From Alcaligenaceae bacterium SAGV5 (lineage in GTDB: Bacteria; Pseudomonadota; Gammaproteobacteria; Burkholderiales; Burkholderiaceae_B), in contig SPDP01000001.1 of NCBI GenBank assembly GCA_009360345.1, forward strand, positions 2,108,001-2,172,000: a stretch of 64,000 bases of DNA, written 5' to 3'. The notes below the pieces were generated by a model. The model did not search any database, was not told where the DNA came from, and saw nothing but the letters and a program-made list of their open reading frames with translations. Positions within the stretch are counted from its first letter, which is position 1, and each line of letters opens with the position of its first letter. Shown here one piece after another: positions 1 to 8,297 of the stretch. Both the position numbers and the translations under genes were made by a program.

Positions 1-752
1 CCATCGTATGCGCTTCTACTCGCGGGCTGGGGCGGGCTTGCGCCGCTTCGCTGGCGCGCGAGGGGGTGCATGTCGTGATCAACGGGCGGTCGCCGGACTC
101 GGCCGCCGCCGCCGCGCAGGAACTGGCCGCCGAGACCGGCGGTGTCGTGCGCGCGGCCGCGGCGGACATCAATACCGATGCGGGGCGCGCGGCGCTGGTG
201 GCGGCGTGTCCGGACGCCGACATCCTGGTGACGAACAACGAGGGGCCGGCGCCCGGCCGCTTCATGGATTGGGAAAGAGAGCATTACCTGCAGGCGATCG
301 AAGCCAACATGCTGGCGCCCGCCATGCTGATCCGCGCGCTATTGCCCGGCATGCGGGCCAGGGGGTTCGGCCGCATCGTCAACATCACTTCCGCCATGGT
401 GAAGTCGCCCAGCCCGGCCATGGGCTTGTCGACGTCCGCGCGCACGGGCCTGACCGCATTGTGCAAGGCCATCTCGCGCGAGGTGGTCGTCGACAACGTG
501 ACCATCAACAATCTGCTGCCCGAGCGCTTCGACACCGACCGCCAGCGTTTCATGGCCGAGCGCATGGTCCGCGAGCAGGGGCTGAGCTACGACGAAGCCC
601 GGCAGCGCATCGTCGATACCATCGCGGCCGGCCGGCTGGGGCAGCCGAGCGAGTTCGGCGATGCCTGCGCTTTTCTCTGCAGCGCGCAGGCCGGGTATCT
701 GTCAGGGCAGAACCTGCAACTGGACGGCGGTTCGTATCGCGGCGTGTTCTGA
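1..752 (+). CDS. SDR-family oxidoreductase, 5' end outside window
   Basis: The reading frame is open from base 3, so about a dozen N-terminal residues lie before the window; an internal ATG at 66 is not the start because the cofactor-binding motif lies upstream of it. The visible start holds the Rossmann motif CASTRGLG, matching TGASRGLG with T to C and G to A changes. A late GGxxRG-type C-terminus (LDGGSYRGVF) is typical of short-chain dehydrogenases. The usual Tyr-x-x-x-Lys catalytic pair is not present: the aligned stretch reads LSTSARTGL, giving Ser for Tyr and Arg for Lys, although the preceding Ser in NITSAM is kept. It belongs to the divergent 3-oxoacyl-ACP reductase-like SDRs; its substrate is unknown. 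It converges on the LysR gene that follows. Confidence 0.85.
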   Translation, partial: IVCASTRGLGRACAASLAREGVHVVINGRSPDSAAAAAQELAAETGGVVRAAAADINTDAGRAALVAACPDADILVTNNEGPAPGRFMDWEREHYLQAIEANMLAPAMLIRALLPGMRARGFGRIVNITSAMVKSPSPAMGLSTSARTGLTALCKAISREVVVDNVTINNLLPERFDTDRQRFMAERMVREQGLSYDEARQRIVDTIAAGRLGQPSEFGDACAFLCSAQAGYLSGQNLQLDGGSYRGVF

Positions 753-768
753 GGAAGGAACGACCTGG

Positions 769-1698
769 CTACACCGGACTGCCCAGCTCCCCCAGCCGCG
801 CCGCGATCATGTCCACGCACGCCTGGACGATGGGGCCGGTCTCGTCGACGTACCGGCGGCTGGCCTCGTCCGGCGCCCGCCGGCGAACGATGAACAGCGT
901 GATGTGCATGTCCGGGTCGGTAATGGGGCGAGCCACGACCTCGCCGCGTTCCAGCTCGCGGACGATGGCGCCCAGCGGCATGACGGCCGCCGCCGCGCCG
1001 CGCAGCACCAGGTCGCGCTGGCTGGTGATGGAATGAGTCTCGCACTGGATGCGGGGCTGCGCGCCTTTCCCGAAGGCGCTGGCCTCGACCAGCCGGCGCG
1101 CGACGTCGCGCTCGTTGCCCAGCACCAGCTCATGCCCCAGCACCTCGTCCATCGTGGCGGGCCCGGTGGAAGTCGCCAGATCGGCCCGGACCGTCAGCAG
1201 CAGTCGTTCCTTGAGCACCGGGGTCGTGGACAGGCCGGGGCGTGGCGCCACCGAGTAGGCCAATGCGGCATCGATGTCCTTGCGCTCGAGCGCGTCGACC
1301 AGCAGGAAGCTGGGGTTTTCGTAGAGTTGCAGGTCGATGTGGGGATACCGGCGCTTGAGCGTCAGGAGCAGGTCCGAACCGATCAGCAGCATGATGCTGG
1401 AGGTCAGTCCCAGGTTGAAACGGACCGGCGCGGCCTGGTCGGCGCGCCGCACGTCATCCTGCGTCCGGGCGACCAGTTCGAAGATCTGGCGCGACCGTTC
1501 GAGCAGCAGGCTGCCGGCCGGCGTGGGATCCACGCCGCGCGAATGCCGCGACAGCAGGGGGACGCCGAACGTCGCTTCGAGCTCGCGCATGTGGGTGCCC
1601 AGGGCCGGCTGGGCGATGTGGAGCTGTTCGGCGGCGCGGGTGATGTTTCTTGTCTCCACGACCTTGGCGAAGTATTCGAGTCGCTTCAGCGTGATCAT
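769..1698 (-). CDS. LysR-family transcriptional regulator
   Basis: A 309-residue LysR regulator of standard length. The N-terminal winged HTH (about residues 4-62) contains NITRAAEQLHIAQPALGTHM, followed by the linker helix and a periplasmic-binding-protein-like effector domain. It resembles the Nac/CynR-like branch of the family (family knowledge). It sits upstream of the Bug gene and the cysteine hydrolase on the same strand, and converges on the SDR gene; it may control either. The effector is not predictable. Confidence 0.92.
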   Translation of the reverse strand: MITLKRLEYFAKVVETRNITRAAEQLHIAQPALGTHMRELEATFGVPLLSRHSRGVDPTPAGSLLLERSRQIFELVARTQDDVRRADQAAPVRFNLGLTSSIMLLIGSDLLLTLKRRYPHIDLQLYENPSFLLVDALERKDIDAALAYSVAPRPGLSTTPVLKERLLLTVRADLATSTGPATMDEVLGHELVLGNERDVARRLVEASAFGKGAQPRIQCETHSITSQRDLVLRGAAAAVMPLGAIVRELERGEVVARPITDPDMHITLFIVRRRAPDEASRRYVDETGPIVQACVDMIAARLGELGSPV

Positions 1699-1777
1699 AG
1701 GCGGCAGACATGAGGGGGCTCCGGCCTATAGTAGGCCGATTCCGCCGCGGCCGGCACCACGGCGGAAAACGCCGGGG

Positions 1778-2743
1778 CTACTGGGTCCCGGCCAGCCCCG
1801 CACGCTGGACCATCCCGCCGAACCGATCGATTTCGCGCCGCATGTAGTCCCCGTATTCGGCCAGGACACGGCCGTCGGGAACGATGCCCAGGTCGGCCAG
1901 CTTGCGCCGCACGTCGGGCTGGGCCACGGCCTGGCGGGCGGCATCGGCCAGCTTGCGCAAGTGCTCGGGCGGCGTCCCGCGCGGCGCGAGCAGGCCGATG
2001 TCGGCGGTGAAGACATAGCCGGGCAGGCCGCTTTCCTCCAGCGTCGGCACGTCGGGCAGTTGCGCGACGCGCGCCTTGCTGGTCACGCCCAGCAACCGCA
2101 GGCGGCCTGCCCGCACCAGCCCTTCTATCGACGGCAGGCCGGCCAGCAGCATGTCGGCGGTTCCCGCCGCGACCGGGGCGGAAGGCTGTTCACGGAACGG
2201 GACGTGCATGATGTCGATGCCGGCCGAGCGCCGGATTTCCTCGAACATGACGTGGTGCAGCGAACCGATGCCTATGGTGCCGTAGGTGAGCTTGCCCGGG
2301 GCGGCCTTGGCTTGCGCCACCATTTCCTGGAAAGAGTTGGCCTTCAGCGAGGGGCCGGCCGTCAGGAAGAGCTGGGCCGCGCCCAGGAAGGCGATGGGCT
2401 CGAAACTGTCCATGCCCTGGTAGGGCAGCTTCTTGTACAGCGTGGGGTTGATGGTGAGCGGGCTGGAGTCGGCCACCAGCAGGGTGTAGCCGTCGGGGTT
2501 GGCCTTGGCCACCGATTCCAGGGCGATGATGCTGCCCGCGCCGGTCTTGTTCTCGACGGCGATGGGCTGCCCCAGCGAGACGGACATGTGCTGGCCCACC
2601 AGACGCGTGATGACGTCGGGCACGCCGCCGGTGGGCGCGGCCACCACCATCTTGATCGGACGGTTGGGAAACCCGCCGTCGGCATGGCCCGCGGCGGGAG
2701 CCATCGCTAGCAGCAGGGCGGCGAAGAGACCTGGCTTTTTCAT
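1778..2743 (-). CDS. Bug-family tripartite tricarboxylate transporter substrate-binding protein
   Basis: A 321-residue periplasmic binding protein of the Bug/TctC family. The start at 2743 gives a clear signal peptide (MKKPGLFAALLLAMAPAAGHA), and the mature protein begins with the family hallmark FPNRPIKMVVAAPTGGVPD. It begins one base after the stop of the upstream hydrolase gene, so the two form an operon. No tctA/tctB genes are adjacent, as is usual for Bug proteins in Bordetella. The ligand may be the hydrolase substrate or product, such as an amide or a dicarboxylate; this is inference. Confidence 0.92.
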   Translation of the reverse strand: MKKPGLFAALLLAMAPAAGHADGGFPNRPIKMVVAAPTGGVPDVITRLVGQHMSVSLGQPIAVENKTGAGSIIALESVAKANPDGYTLLVADSSPLTINPTLYKKLPYQGMDSFEPIAFLGAAQLFLTAGPSLKANSFQEMVAQAKAAPGKLTYGTIGIGSLHHVMFEEIRRSAGIDIMHVPFREQPSAPVAAGTADMLLAGLPSIEGLVRAGRLRLLGVTSKARVAQLPDVPTLEESGLPGYVFTADIGLLAPRGTPPEHLRKLADAARQAVAQPDVRRKLADLGIVPDGRVLAEYGDYMRREIDRFGGMVQRAGLAGTQ

Positions 2744-2744
2744 G

Positions 2745-3398
2745 TCAGGCCTCCACCGGTTGCGCGATGCGGGAAAGATGGGCGATGACCTCGTCCAGCG
2801 GGACGACGTCGCCATACTTCGCATCCATGTCGAGCAGGCTCTGGCGATGGGCCGCGCCGGACCGGTCGCCCACGGCCTCGGGTGCCACGATCGGGCGGAA
2901 GCCGCTTTGCACCGCGTCCACGACCGTCGCCCGTACGCAGCCGCTGGTGGTGCAGCCGGTCACGATGACGGTGTCCACGCCCCGCGAGACCAGGCGCGCG
3001 GCCAGGTCCGTGCTGGCGAAGCAGCTCGCATATTTCTTGGACATGATGGAGTCGCCGTCCACCGTGTCCAGGCGCGGATCGAGCCGGACGTTGTCACTGC
3101 CTTCAAGCAGGCTGGCCATGCCGCCCATCTTCCGTTGCCAGACACCGGCGTCCGACAGGTCGGCCCGGTAGCCCACGGTGAAGAAATGGATGGGCGCGCC
3201 GATACGGCGGCAGGAGGCGATGAGACGGTTGGTGGCGAGCACCGCCTGCTTCAGGTCGGCGCCGAGCGGCTGCGCCGGGTCCGTGAAGCCGCGGATCATG
3301 TCGACGATGATCAGCGCGCAGTGGCGGCCGAAACCGATGCGCTGGCCGAAGCCTTTTTCCTTGAACAGCGGGTCGTCGATCTGCAAGTCCTGGTCCAT
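2745..3398 (-). CDS. Isochorismatase-like cysteine hydrolase (N-carbamoylsarcosine/maleamate amidase type)
   Basis: A 217-residue cysteine hydrolase. The start at 3398 was chosen because a strong ribosome-binding site (GGAGGAGAA) precedes it; an upstream in-frame start lacks one. The N-terminus FKEKGFGQRIGFG and the triad positions match the N-carbamoylsarcosine amidase/maleamate amidase branch: Asp33 (IIVDMIRGF), Lys121 or Lys122 (MSKKYASCF) and nucleophile Cys154 (TTSGCVRAT). Such enzymes cleave a C-N amide or carbamoyl bond in the cytoplasm. The gene is translationally close to the following Bug gene, suggesting uptake and hydrolysis of one amide-type nutrient. The substrate is not determined. 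Confidence 0.9.
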   Translation of the reverse strand: MDQDLQIDDPLFKEKGFGQRIGFGRHCALIIVDMIRGFTDPAQPLGADLKQAVLATNRLIASCRRIGAPIHFFTVGYRADLSDAGVWQRKMGGMASLLEGSDNVRLDPRLDTVDGDSIMSKKYASCFASTDLAARLVSRGVDTVIVTGCTTSGCVRATVVDAVQSGFRPIVAPEAVGDRSGAAHRQSLLDMDAKYGDVVPLDEVIAHLSRIAQPVEA

Positions 3399-3516
3399 TT
3401 CTCCTCCATGGAATGTGAATGGCCACTCGGTGGCTCTGGAGGAGAATTGGACCGCGCGGGGGGCGGCGCTGTCCAAGACGGGTTTCGGCTGGAAGCCATA
3501 CGGCGGGGGTATGGCT

Positions 3517-3534
3517 GGCGCGGCGAGCCGCGCC
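3517..3534 (-). terminator. GC-rich hairpin after the TonB receptor gene
   Basis: A perfect 7-bp stem (GGCGCGG / CCGCGCC) with a CGAG loop lies 10 bases past the receptor stop codon. There is no T tract, so it is at best a weak or factor-assisted terminator. Confidence 0.35.
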
Positions 3535-3543
3535 GCCCCGCTG

Positions 3544-5646
3544 CTAGAACTTGTACGTCGCGCTGGCGATGACGCTGCGGCGGGCGCCGTACCAGCAATC
3601 CCCGCGTGACAGGCACGTCGCCACGTAGGTCTTGTCGGTCAGGTTGTTCAGATTGAGCGCGTAGCGCCAGTGATCGGTTTCGTACGAGACCATGGCGTCG
3701 AACAGCGTGACCGACGGGGTAGTGGGGGCGACACCGTCGCGGAACGAGCTCATCCAGCGGACCCCGGCGCCCAGCGCGAAACCGCTGACGTCGCCCACGG
3801 CGAATCGCCACTTGCCCCATGCCGCCGCCTGGTGGCGCGGCATGCCTTCGAGCGACTTGTCGAGAGCGATGTAGTTGTAGTGCGCGATCAGGTCGAAGCT
3901 GCGAGTGATCGCGCCGCGGTACTCCAGTTCCAGGCCCTTGGTCCTGGTCGCGCCCACCTGGACGGAATAAAGCGGGTTGGTCGGGTCGCCCGCCAACTGG
4001 TTCTTTTCCTTGAGCTGGTAGAGCGAGGCGGTGGCCATCCGCCGGCCATCGGCCGACTGGTGCTTGACGCCCACTTCCCACTGTTCGCCGCGCAAGGGCT
4101 TGAAGCGCGCGCCACTCTTGTCGGTGCCGGGAACCGGCGTGAACGATTCGCTGTAGTTGATGTACGGGGCCAGGCCGTTGTCGGCCACGTACATCACGCC
4201 CAGGCGCTTGGTCGTGGCATTGTCCTTCTCGTCGGCGCTGCCGGCCAGCCCGGCCGTGGTGCGATCGTGGCGTATGCCGGCGGAGACGATCCAGTGCTTG
4301 CCTATCTTCATCTGATCCTGCAGGTACAGGCCCGCCTGGCGCAGCGTGTAGCGTGGCTCGTCGGTCAATGCCGGCGGCGTGTAGTTACCGTAGACAGGAT
4401 CGTAGGCGTCGATGGTGCCGCCGTCGGCGACGCCGCTGCGGCGGTCGCGGCGGTAGCGCGTCCAGTCGAAGCCCAGCAGGACCTGATGCCGCACGATGCC
4501 GGTCTGCAGCCTGCCTGTCAGGTGCTGGTCCAGGGTGTCGATGCGCACCTTGGTGAGGGCGTCGTCCGCATAGCGGCCGATGCGGCGCTGGTTGACCGGG
4601 TCCGCGGCCCAGCCGCCGGGATCGGTGAACGAGTCCGCATAGTGGGTGAGGTAGTCCACCTTGTTGTTGGCATGGCGAAAGCCCTGGCTGAACGACCACT
4701 GGTCGTTGAAGCGGTGCTCGAACAACCAGCCGAGGGAAGTGCGGCGCGAATCGTAGCGGTCGTGGCCGGGTTCGCCGATGAAGCGGCTGGTGGGGATCGT
4801 GCCGTTGGGGTTGCCGGTGCGCATGCCCGACCATGGCATGAACTGCGCGGTCGACCCGCTCTCATCCTTCTGCCACAGTCCTTGCAGCGTGAGCGAGGTC
4901 GAGGCGCTGGGACGCCAGGTGAGCGAAGGCATGACCAGACTGCGGTTGTCCTTCACATGGTCGACCTGGGTGTCGGCATCGCGCTTGAGCGCGACGAGGC
5001 GATACAGCCACTGTCCGTCGGCCGTCAGCGGGCCGGTCAGGTCCACCTGGGCCTGCTTGCGGCCGCGGTTGCCCAGCTGTATGCCCGCTTCGCCCTGGAA
5101 TTCGGCCTGCGGGCGCTTGCTGACCATGTTGATGAGGCCGCCTGTGCTGCCCTGGCCGTACAGCATGGCCGCCGGCCCGCGCAGCACTTCCAGGCGCTCC
5201 AGCGTATAGGGTTCGATGCGGGTGGTGCTGGTGTAGTAGTCGTAGTGCTGGCGCAGGCCGTCCAGGTACAGCGTGGGTTCGGTGCCGCGTATGCGGACCG
5301 AATCGGCGCGTGAGTCGATGCCGTAGGCGTCGGAGCGCACGCCGGCCGCATAGCCGAGTGCATCCTGGAGGTTGGTGGCGCCCTGATCCGTGAGCTGATC
5401 GCGTGTGATGACCGTGACCGACTGCGGAGTCTCGAGCAACGGTGTGTCCGTCTTGGTGGCAGTGGCCGAGCGCCTGGCGGTGTAGCCGTAGACGGGGCCG
5501 GTGGCGGTTTCGCGCTCGGGGCTGGCTTCGACGCGGATTTCCCGCAAGGTGGCCGGCTCGGTGGTCTGCGCGCAAAGCGCGGCGGGAAGCGTGGCCAGCG
5601 CGGCGGCCAGGCCCGCATGGCGAAGGGGGATGGATAAGGGTGGCAT
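3544..5646 (-). CDS. TonB-dependent siderophore receptor
   Basis: An outer-membrane receptor of 700 residues if started at the ATG at 5646 (a TTG at 5661 would add five residues). A signal peptide ends near PAALCAQ. A TonB-box-like stretch (LREIRVEA) follows, then the plug domain with the siderophore-receptor signature ETPQSVTVITRDQL, and a 22-strand barrel ending in aromatic Phe (SATYKF). It is expected to import ferric siderophores using TonB energy. A near-consensus Fur box lies 33 bases before the start, so it is probably iron-repressed. No siderophore synthesis or ABC transporter genes are adjacent; the tungstate transporter operon lies upstream, separated by a terminator. Confidence 0.95.
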   Translation of the reverse strand: MPPLSIPLRHAGLAAALATLPAALCAQTTEPATLREIRVEASPERETATGPVYGYTARRSATATKTDTPLLETPQSVTVITRDQLTDQGATNLQDALGYAAGVRSDAYGIDSRADSVRIRGTEPTLYLDGLRQHYDYYTSTTRIEPYTLERLEVLRGPAAMLYGQGSTGGLINMVSKRPQAEFQGEAGIQLGNRGRKQAQVDLTGPLTADGQWLYRLVALKRDADTQVDHVKDNRSLVMPSLTWRPSASTSLTLQGLWQKDESGSTAQFMPWSGMRTGNPNGTIPTSRFIGEPGHDRYDSRRTSLGWLFEHRFNDQWSFSQGFRHANNKVDYLTHYADSFTDPGGWAADPVNQRRIGRYADDALTKVRIDTLDQHLTGRLQTGIVRHQVLLGFDWTRYRRDRRSGVADGGTIDAYDPVYGNYTPPALTDEPRYTLRQAGLYLQDQMKIGKHWIVSAGIRHDRTTAGLAGSADEKDNATTKRLGVMYVADNGLAPYINYSESFTPVPGTDKSGARFKPLRGEQWEVGVKHQSADGRRMATASLYQLKEKNQLAGDPTNPLYSVQVGATRTKGLELEYRGAITRSFDLIAHYNYIALDKSLEGMPRHQAAAWGKWRFAVGDVSGFALGAGVRWMSSFRDGVAPTTPSVTLFDAMVSYETDHWRYALNLNNLTDKTYVATCLSRGDCWYGARRSVIASATYKF

Positions 5647-5678
5647 GGGGGCGATATCCAAGTTTTGTTAATAAATAT

Positions 5679-5697
5679 TGTAATGATAATCATTATC
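5679..5697 (-). promoter_or_regulatory. Fur box before the TonB receptor gene
   Basis: The 19 bases match the classic Fur box (GATAATGATAATCATTATC) at 17 of 19 positions, counted by eye; only the first two differ. The site lies in an AT-rich patch within an otherwise GC-rich region, upstream of the receptor start on the minus strand. It predicts repression by Fur when iron is sufficient. Confidence 0.88.
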
Positions 5698-5759
5698 AAC
5701 ATTATTTCAATGAAAAGATTGGCAAGAACCGGATTGGCCGAGGCTGTTTGGCGAAGGCG

Positions 5760-5785
5760 AAAAAAAAGCGGCCTGGAAAGGCCGC
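5760..5785 (-). terminator. Rho-independent terminator of the tup operon
   Basis: On the minus strand a 7-bp stem (GCGGCCT / AGGCCGC, GGAA-type loop) is followed directly by eight T residues. It lies about 50 bases past the tupA stop and insulates the TonB receptor gene. Confidence 0.85.
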
Positions 5786-5832
5786 CCGGGGGACGCGCGT
5801 GCAAGAGCCCGGCGGCGAGGCCGGGCCGGTCG

Positions 5833-6657
5833 TCACGGTTTGGCGTTGGGGAAGAACAATTGCTGGCCGTCGATCTTGTAGCTGGCGATCGTCTGCTGGC
5901 CGGCGGGGGAAATGACCCAGTCGACGAATTTCTGGGCGGCCGCGGTCTTGACGTGCGGATGCTTGGCGGGATTGACCACCATCACGCCATACTGGTTGAA
6001 CAGGCGCTCGTCCCCTTCCACGAGCACGGTGAGGCTGCCCCGGTTCTTGAAGCTGAGCCAGGTGCCGCGGTCCGACAGCACGTAGGCGCCGGTGGACGAC
6101 GCCATGTTCAGCGCGGGCCCCATGCCGCAGCCGCAGGCCTTGTAGCCGCTTCCCTTCTTGTCGTCCAGGCCGGCTTCCTTCCAGTAGCGCAGTTCGGCCG
6201 AGTGCGTGCCGCTCTTGTCGCCGCGGGAAATGAACTCGGCGTTTGCCGCCGACAATTTCTTCAGCGCCTGGACGATGTCCTTGCCCTTCACGCCGGCGGG
6301 GTCGGCGGCGGGGCCGATCAGCACGAAGTCGTTGTACATGACCGGGTAGCGCTTCACGCCGTAGCCATCGGCGATGAATTTCTCCTCGGCGGCCTGGTCG
6401 TGCACGAACAGCACGTCGGCGTCGCCGCGCCGGCCGGTGTCCAGCGCCTGGCCCGTGCCTTGCGCCACGACTTTGATGTCGATGCCGCTGGCCTTCTTGA
6501 AAGCGGGCAGCAGGTGGGCGAACAGGCCGGATTGTTCAGTGGAGGTGGTCGACGCCATGACGATGGTTTCGGCGGCCGCGGGCAGGCTGGCCAGGGCGGC
6601 GGCGGCGGGCAGCAGACAGCCCAGGACGAGCGGGCGCAGGCGGTGGAAGAGCTTCAT
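5833..6657 (-). CDS. tupA: Tungstate ABC transporter, substrate-binding protein
   Basis: A 274-residue periplasmic oxyanion-binding protein. A signal peptide ends at about residue 29 (PAAAE). It is followed by ASTTSTEQSG (35-44), the TupA-type oxyanion-binding stretch (TupA proteins carry TTTSTxxSG). The TupA family binds tungstate with high selectivity over molybdate (family knowledge). The start ATG overlaps the tupC stop codon (ATGA), so the three genes form the operon tupB-tupC-tupA. The terminator at 5760-5785 closes the unit. Tungstate would serve the formate dehydrogenase encoded nearby. ModA is less likely given the TupA motif and the gene order. Confidence 0.93.
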   Translation of the reverse strand: MKLFHRLRPLVLGCLLPAAAALASLPAAAETIVMASTTSTEQSGLFAHLLPAFKKASGIDIKVVAQGTGQALDTGRRGDADVLFVHDQAAEEKFIADGYGVKRYPVMYNDFVLIGPAADPAGVKGKDIVQALKKLSAANAEFISRGDKSGTHSAELRYWKEAGLDDKKGSGYKACGCGMGPALNMASSTGAYVLSDRGTWLSFKNRGSLTVLVEGDERLFNQYGVMVVNPAKHPHVKTAAAQKFVDWVISPAGQQTIASYKIDGQQLFFPNAKP

Positions 6658-7442
6658 ATTTTTTCTCCTTTGACGAAAAGGCCGGCTTCCTCGGGCAGCG
6701 GCCCGTTGAAGAAGGCATGGACGGGAAGGTCCGCCAGGATGCGGCCCCGTTCCAGGTAGATCACCCGGCTCGCCAGGCGTTTGACCTGGCCCAGGTTGTG
6801 GCTGCTGAACACCATGGTCATGGTGCGGCCCGAGCGCGGCTGCGCGAATGCCTGCATCAAGGCTTCGACTTCGCGCTTGGCGTGCGGATCGAGATTGGCG
6901 GTGGGCTCGTCCAGCAGCAGGGCGTCGGCGTCCAGGGCCCAGGCCTGGGCCAGCGCCACGCGCTGTTGCTGCCCGCCGGACAGCGCCTTGGCATTGCGGC
7001 CGCCCAGTTCGGCCATGTCGACGCGCGCCAGCGCTTCCACAGCCGACTGCCGCGCCTGGCGCCAGCCCAGGCCCCGCAGCCACAGTCCCAGCGCGACGTT
7101 GTTCTGGGCCGAGGTTCGCAGCATGTGCGGCCGCTGGAACACCAGCGCCTGCCGGTTGCGCGGCAGGCAGGAGACGGTGCCCGCGGTGGGCGCGAGCAGG
7201 CCGTGCAACACCCGCAGCAGCGTACTCTTGCCGCTGCCGTTCGTGCCGACCAGGGCAACGCGTTCGCCGGCGTGGACGGACAGATCGACGCCGTGCAGCG
7301 CGCGCACCGGGCCGTAGCACAGGTCGACGTCGCGCAGGGCGAACAGGACTGGGTGGGCGGCGGGGTCCGGTACGCCTGGCGGCACCGGGATCAAGGCCGC
7401 CATGTCCGCGTCCAGGGGCAGGATCGAGGCCGCGCGCTTCAT
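6654..7442 (-). CDS. tupC: Tungstate ABC transporter, ATP-binding protein
   Basis: A 262-residue ABC ATPase with Walker A GTNGSGKS (66-73), signature LSGGQQQRV (from 154) and Walker B ALLLDEP (174-180). An unusual N-terminal extension of about 30 residues rich in Ala and Pro precedes the domain; a later start at Met14 would trim part of it. The gene overlaps both neighbours by four bases (ATGA), which indicates translational coupling with tupB and tupA. It powers tungstate import at the inner membrane. Confidence 0.92.
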   Translation of the reverse strand: MKRAASILPLDADMAALIPVPPGVPDPAAHPVLFALRDVDLCYGPVRALHGVDLSVHAGERVALVGTNGSGKSTLLRVLHGLLAPTAGTVSCLPRNRQALVFQRPHMLRTSAQNNVALGLWLRGLGWRQARQSAVEALARVDMAELGGRNAKALSGGQQQRVALAQAWALDADALLLDEPTANLDPHAKREVEALMQAFAQPRSGRTMTMVFSSHNLGQVKRLASRVIYLERGRILADLPVHAFFNGPLPEEAGLFVKGEKI

Positions 7443-8182
7443 GCGGCGGGATCCGGCATGCGCAGCCAGGCGGACAGGCCCGCGTCGCGCCTTTCGCGCC
7501 AGCGGCGCACCAGCGCGATCAATGTGTTGAGCAGCAGGACCACGGCCAGCAGCACGATGCCCAGCGCCACGGCCAGGGGCAGGTCGCCCTTGCTGGTCTC
7601 GAGCGCGATGGCGGTGGTCATGACGCGCGTATAGCCTTCGATGTTGCCGCCGACCACCATCACGGCGCCCACTTCCGAGACCGCGCGGCCGAATGCCGCG
7701 ATCAGGATGGTCAGCAGCGCGAAACGTTCATCCCAGATCAGCAGCAGCCCGCGCATGAAGGTGCCCGCGCCCAGCGAGCGCAGTTGTTCGCCATGGCTGC
7801 GGTCGGCATCTTCGACCACCTGCCGCGTCAGCGCCGTGACCACGGGCAGCACCAGGATGGCCTGCGCCACCACCATGGCCTGGAACGAGAACAGCCAGCC
7901 GAGGAAGCCCAGCGGACCCGAGCGCGACAGCAACAGATAGACCAGCAGCCCTACCACGACGGAGGGCAGGGCCAGCATGGTGTTGAGCAAGGTCAGCACG
8001 ACTCCCCGGCCGGGAAACCGCGCGACCCCCAGCCACGCCCCCAGCACCAGCCCGCCGCCGCAGGCGAGCAGGCAGGCACAGGCGCTGACCGCCAGCGACA
8101 GCCTGACGATGTCGAGCAAGACAGGATCGAGAGAAGTGATGAGGCGCAGCGCTGTGACCGCGCTTTCCGCAAGAGTGTTCAT
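7439..8182 (-). CDS. tupB: Tungstate ABC transporter, permease
   Basis: A 247-residue inner-membrane permease (start MNTLAESAV chosen; an upstream in-frame start would run through the proposed operator). It has about five hydrophobic helices, and the cytoplasmic EAA-type loop is visible around EQLRSLGAGTFMRGLLL. Residues GRAVSEVGAVMVVGGNI match the conserved C-terminal part of TupB/WtpB permeases. It is the first gene of tupBCA and is divergent from the regulator gene at 8298. The intervening 115 bases hold a ModE-like palindrome. Confidence 0.92.
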   Translation of the reverse strand: MNTLAESAVTALRLITSLDPVLLDIVRLSLAVSACACLLACGGGLVLGAWLGVARFPGRGVVLTLLNTMLALPSVVVGLLVYLLLSRSGPLGFLGWLFSFQAMVVAQAILVLPVVTALTRQVVEDADRSHGEQLRSLGAGTFMRGLLLIWDERFALLTILIAAFGRAVSEVGAVMVVGGNIEGYTRVMTTAIALETSKGDLPLAVALGIVLLAVVLLLNTLIALVRRWRERRDAGLSAWLRMPDPAA

Positions 8183-8232
8183 GCCGTCTTCAGATGTGCC
8201 GCCCCAGCGTAGCGGAGTGCGCCCGACGAGGC

Positions 8233-8252
8233 GATATGAAGTAGTGTGCATA
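8233..8252. promoter_or_regulatory. Candidate TunR/ModE-type operator, copy 1
   Basis: The core TATGAA-N6-TGCATA is an imperfect inverted repeat with the same six-base spacer as the E. coli ModE site (TATATA-N6-TATATA). It lies midway between the divergent tupB and regulator starts (about 50 bases from each). A second copy, identical at 18 of 20 positions, occurs at 15984-16003 before the formate dehydrogenase genes. Binding by the product of the 8298 gene is an inference. Confidence 0.7.
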
Positions 8253-8297
8253 GGCATCCCCTAGGGGGGCGCGCTTCCCCAGGGCTATACTCCAGCA

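Noticed and set aside
5833-6657. Calling the binding protein ModA and the operon modABC
   Set aside because: The STTSTEQSG stretch, the gene order permease-ATPase-binding protein and the separate regulator type all fit Tup better than Mod.
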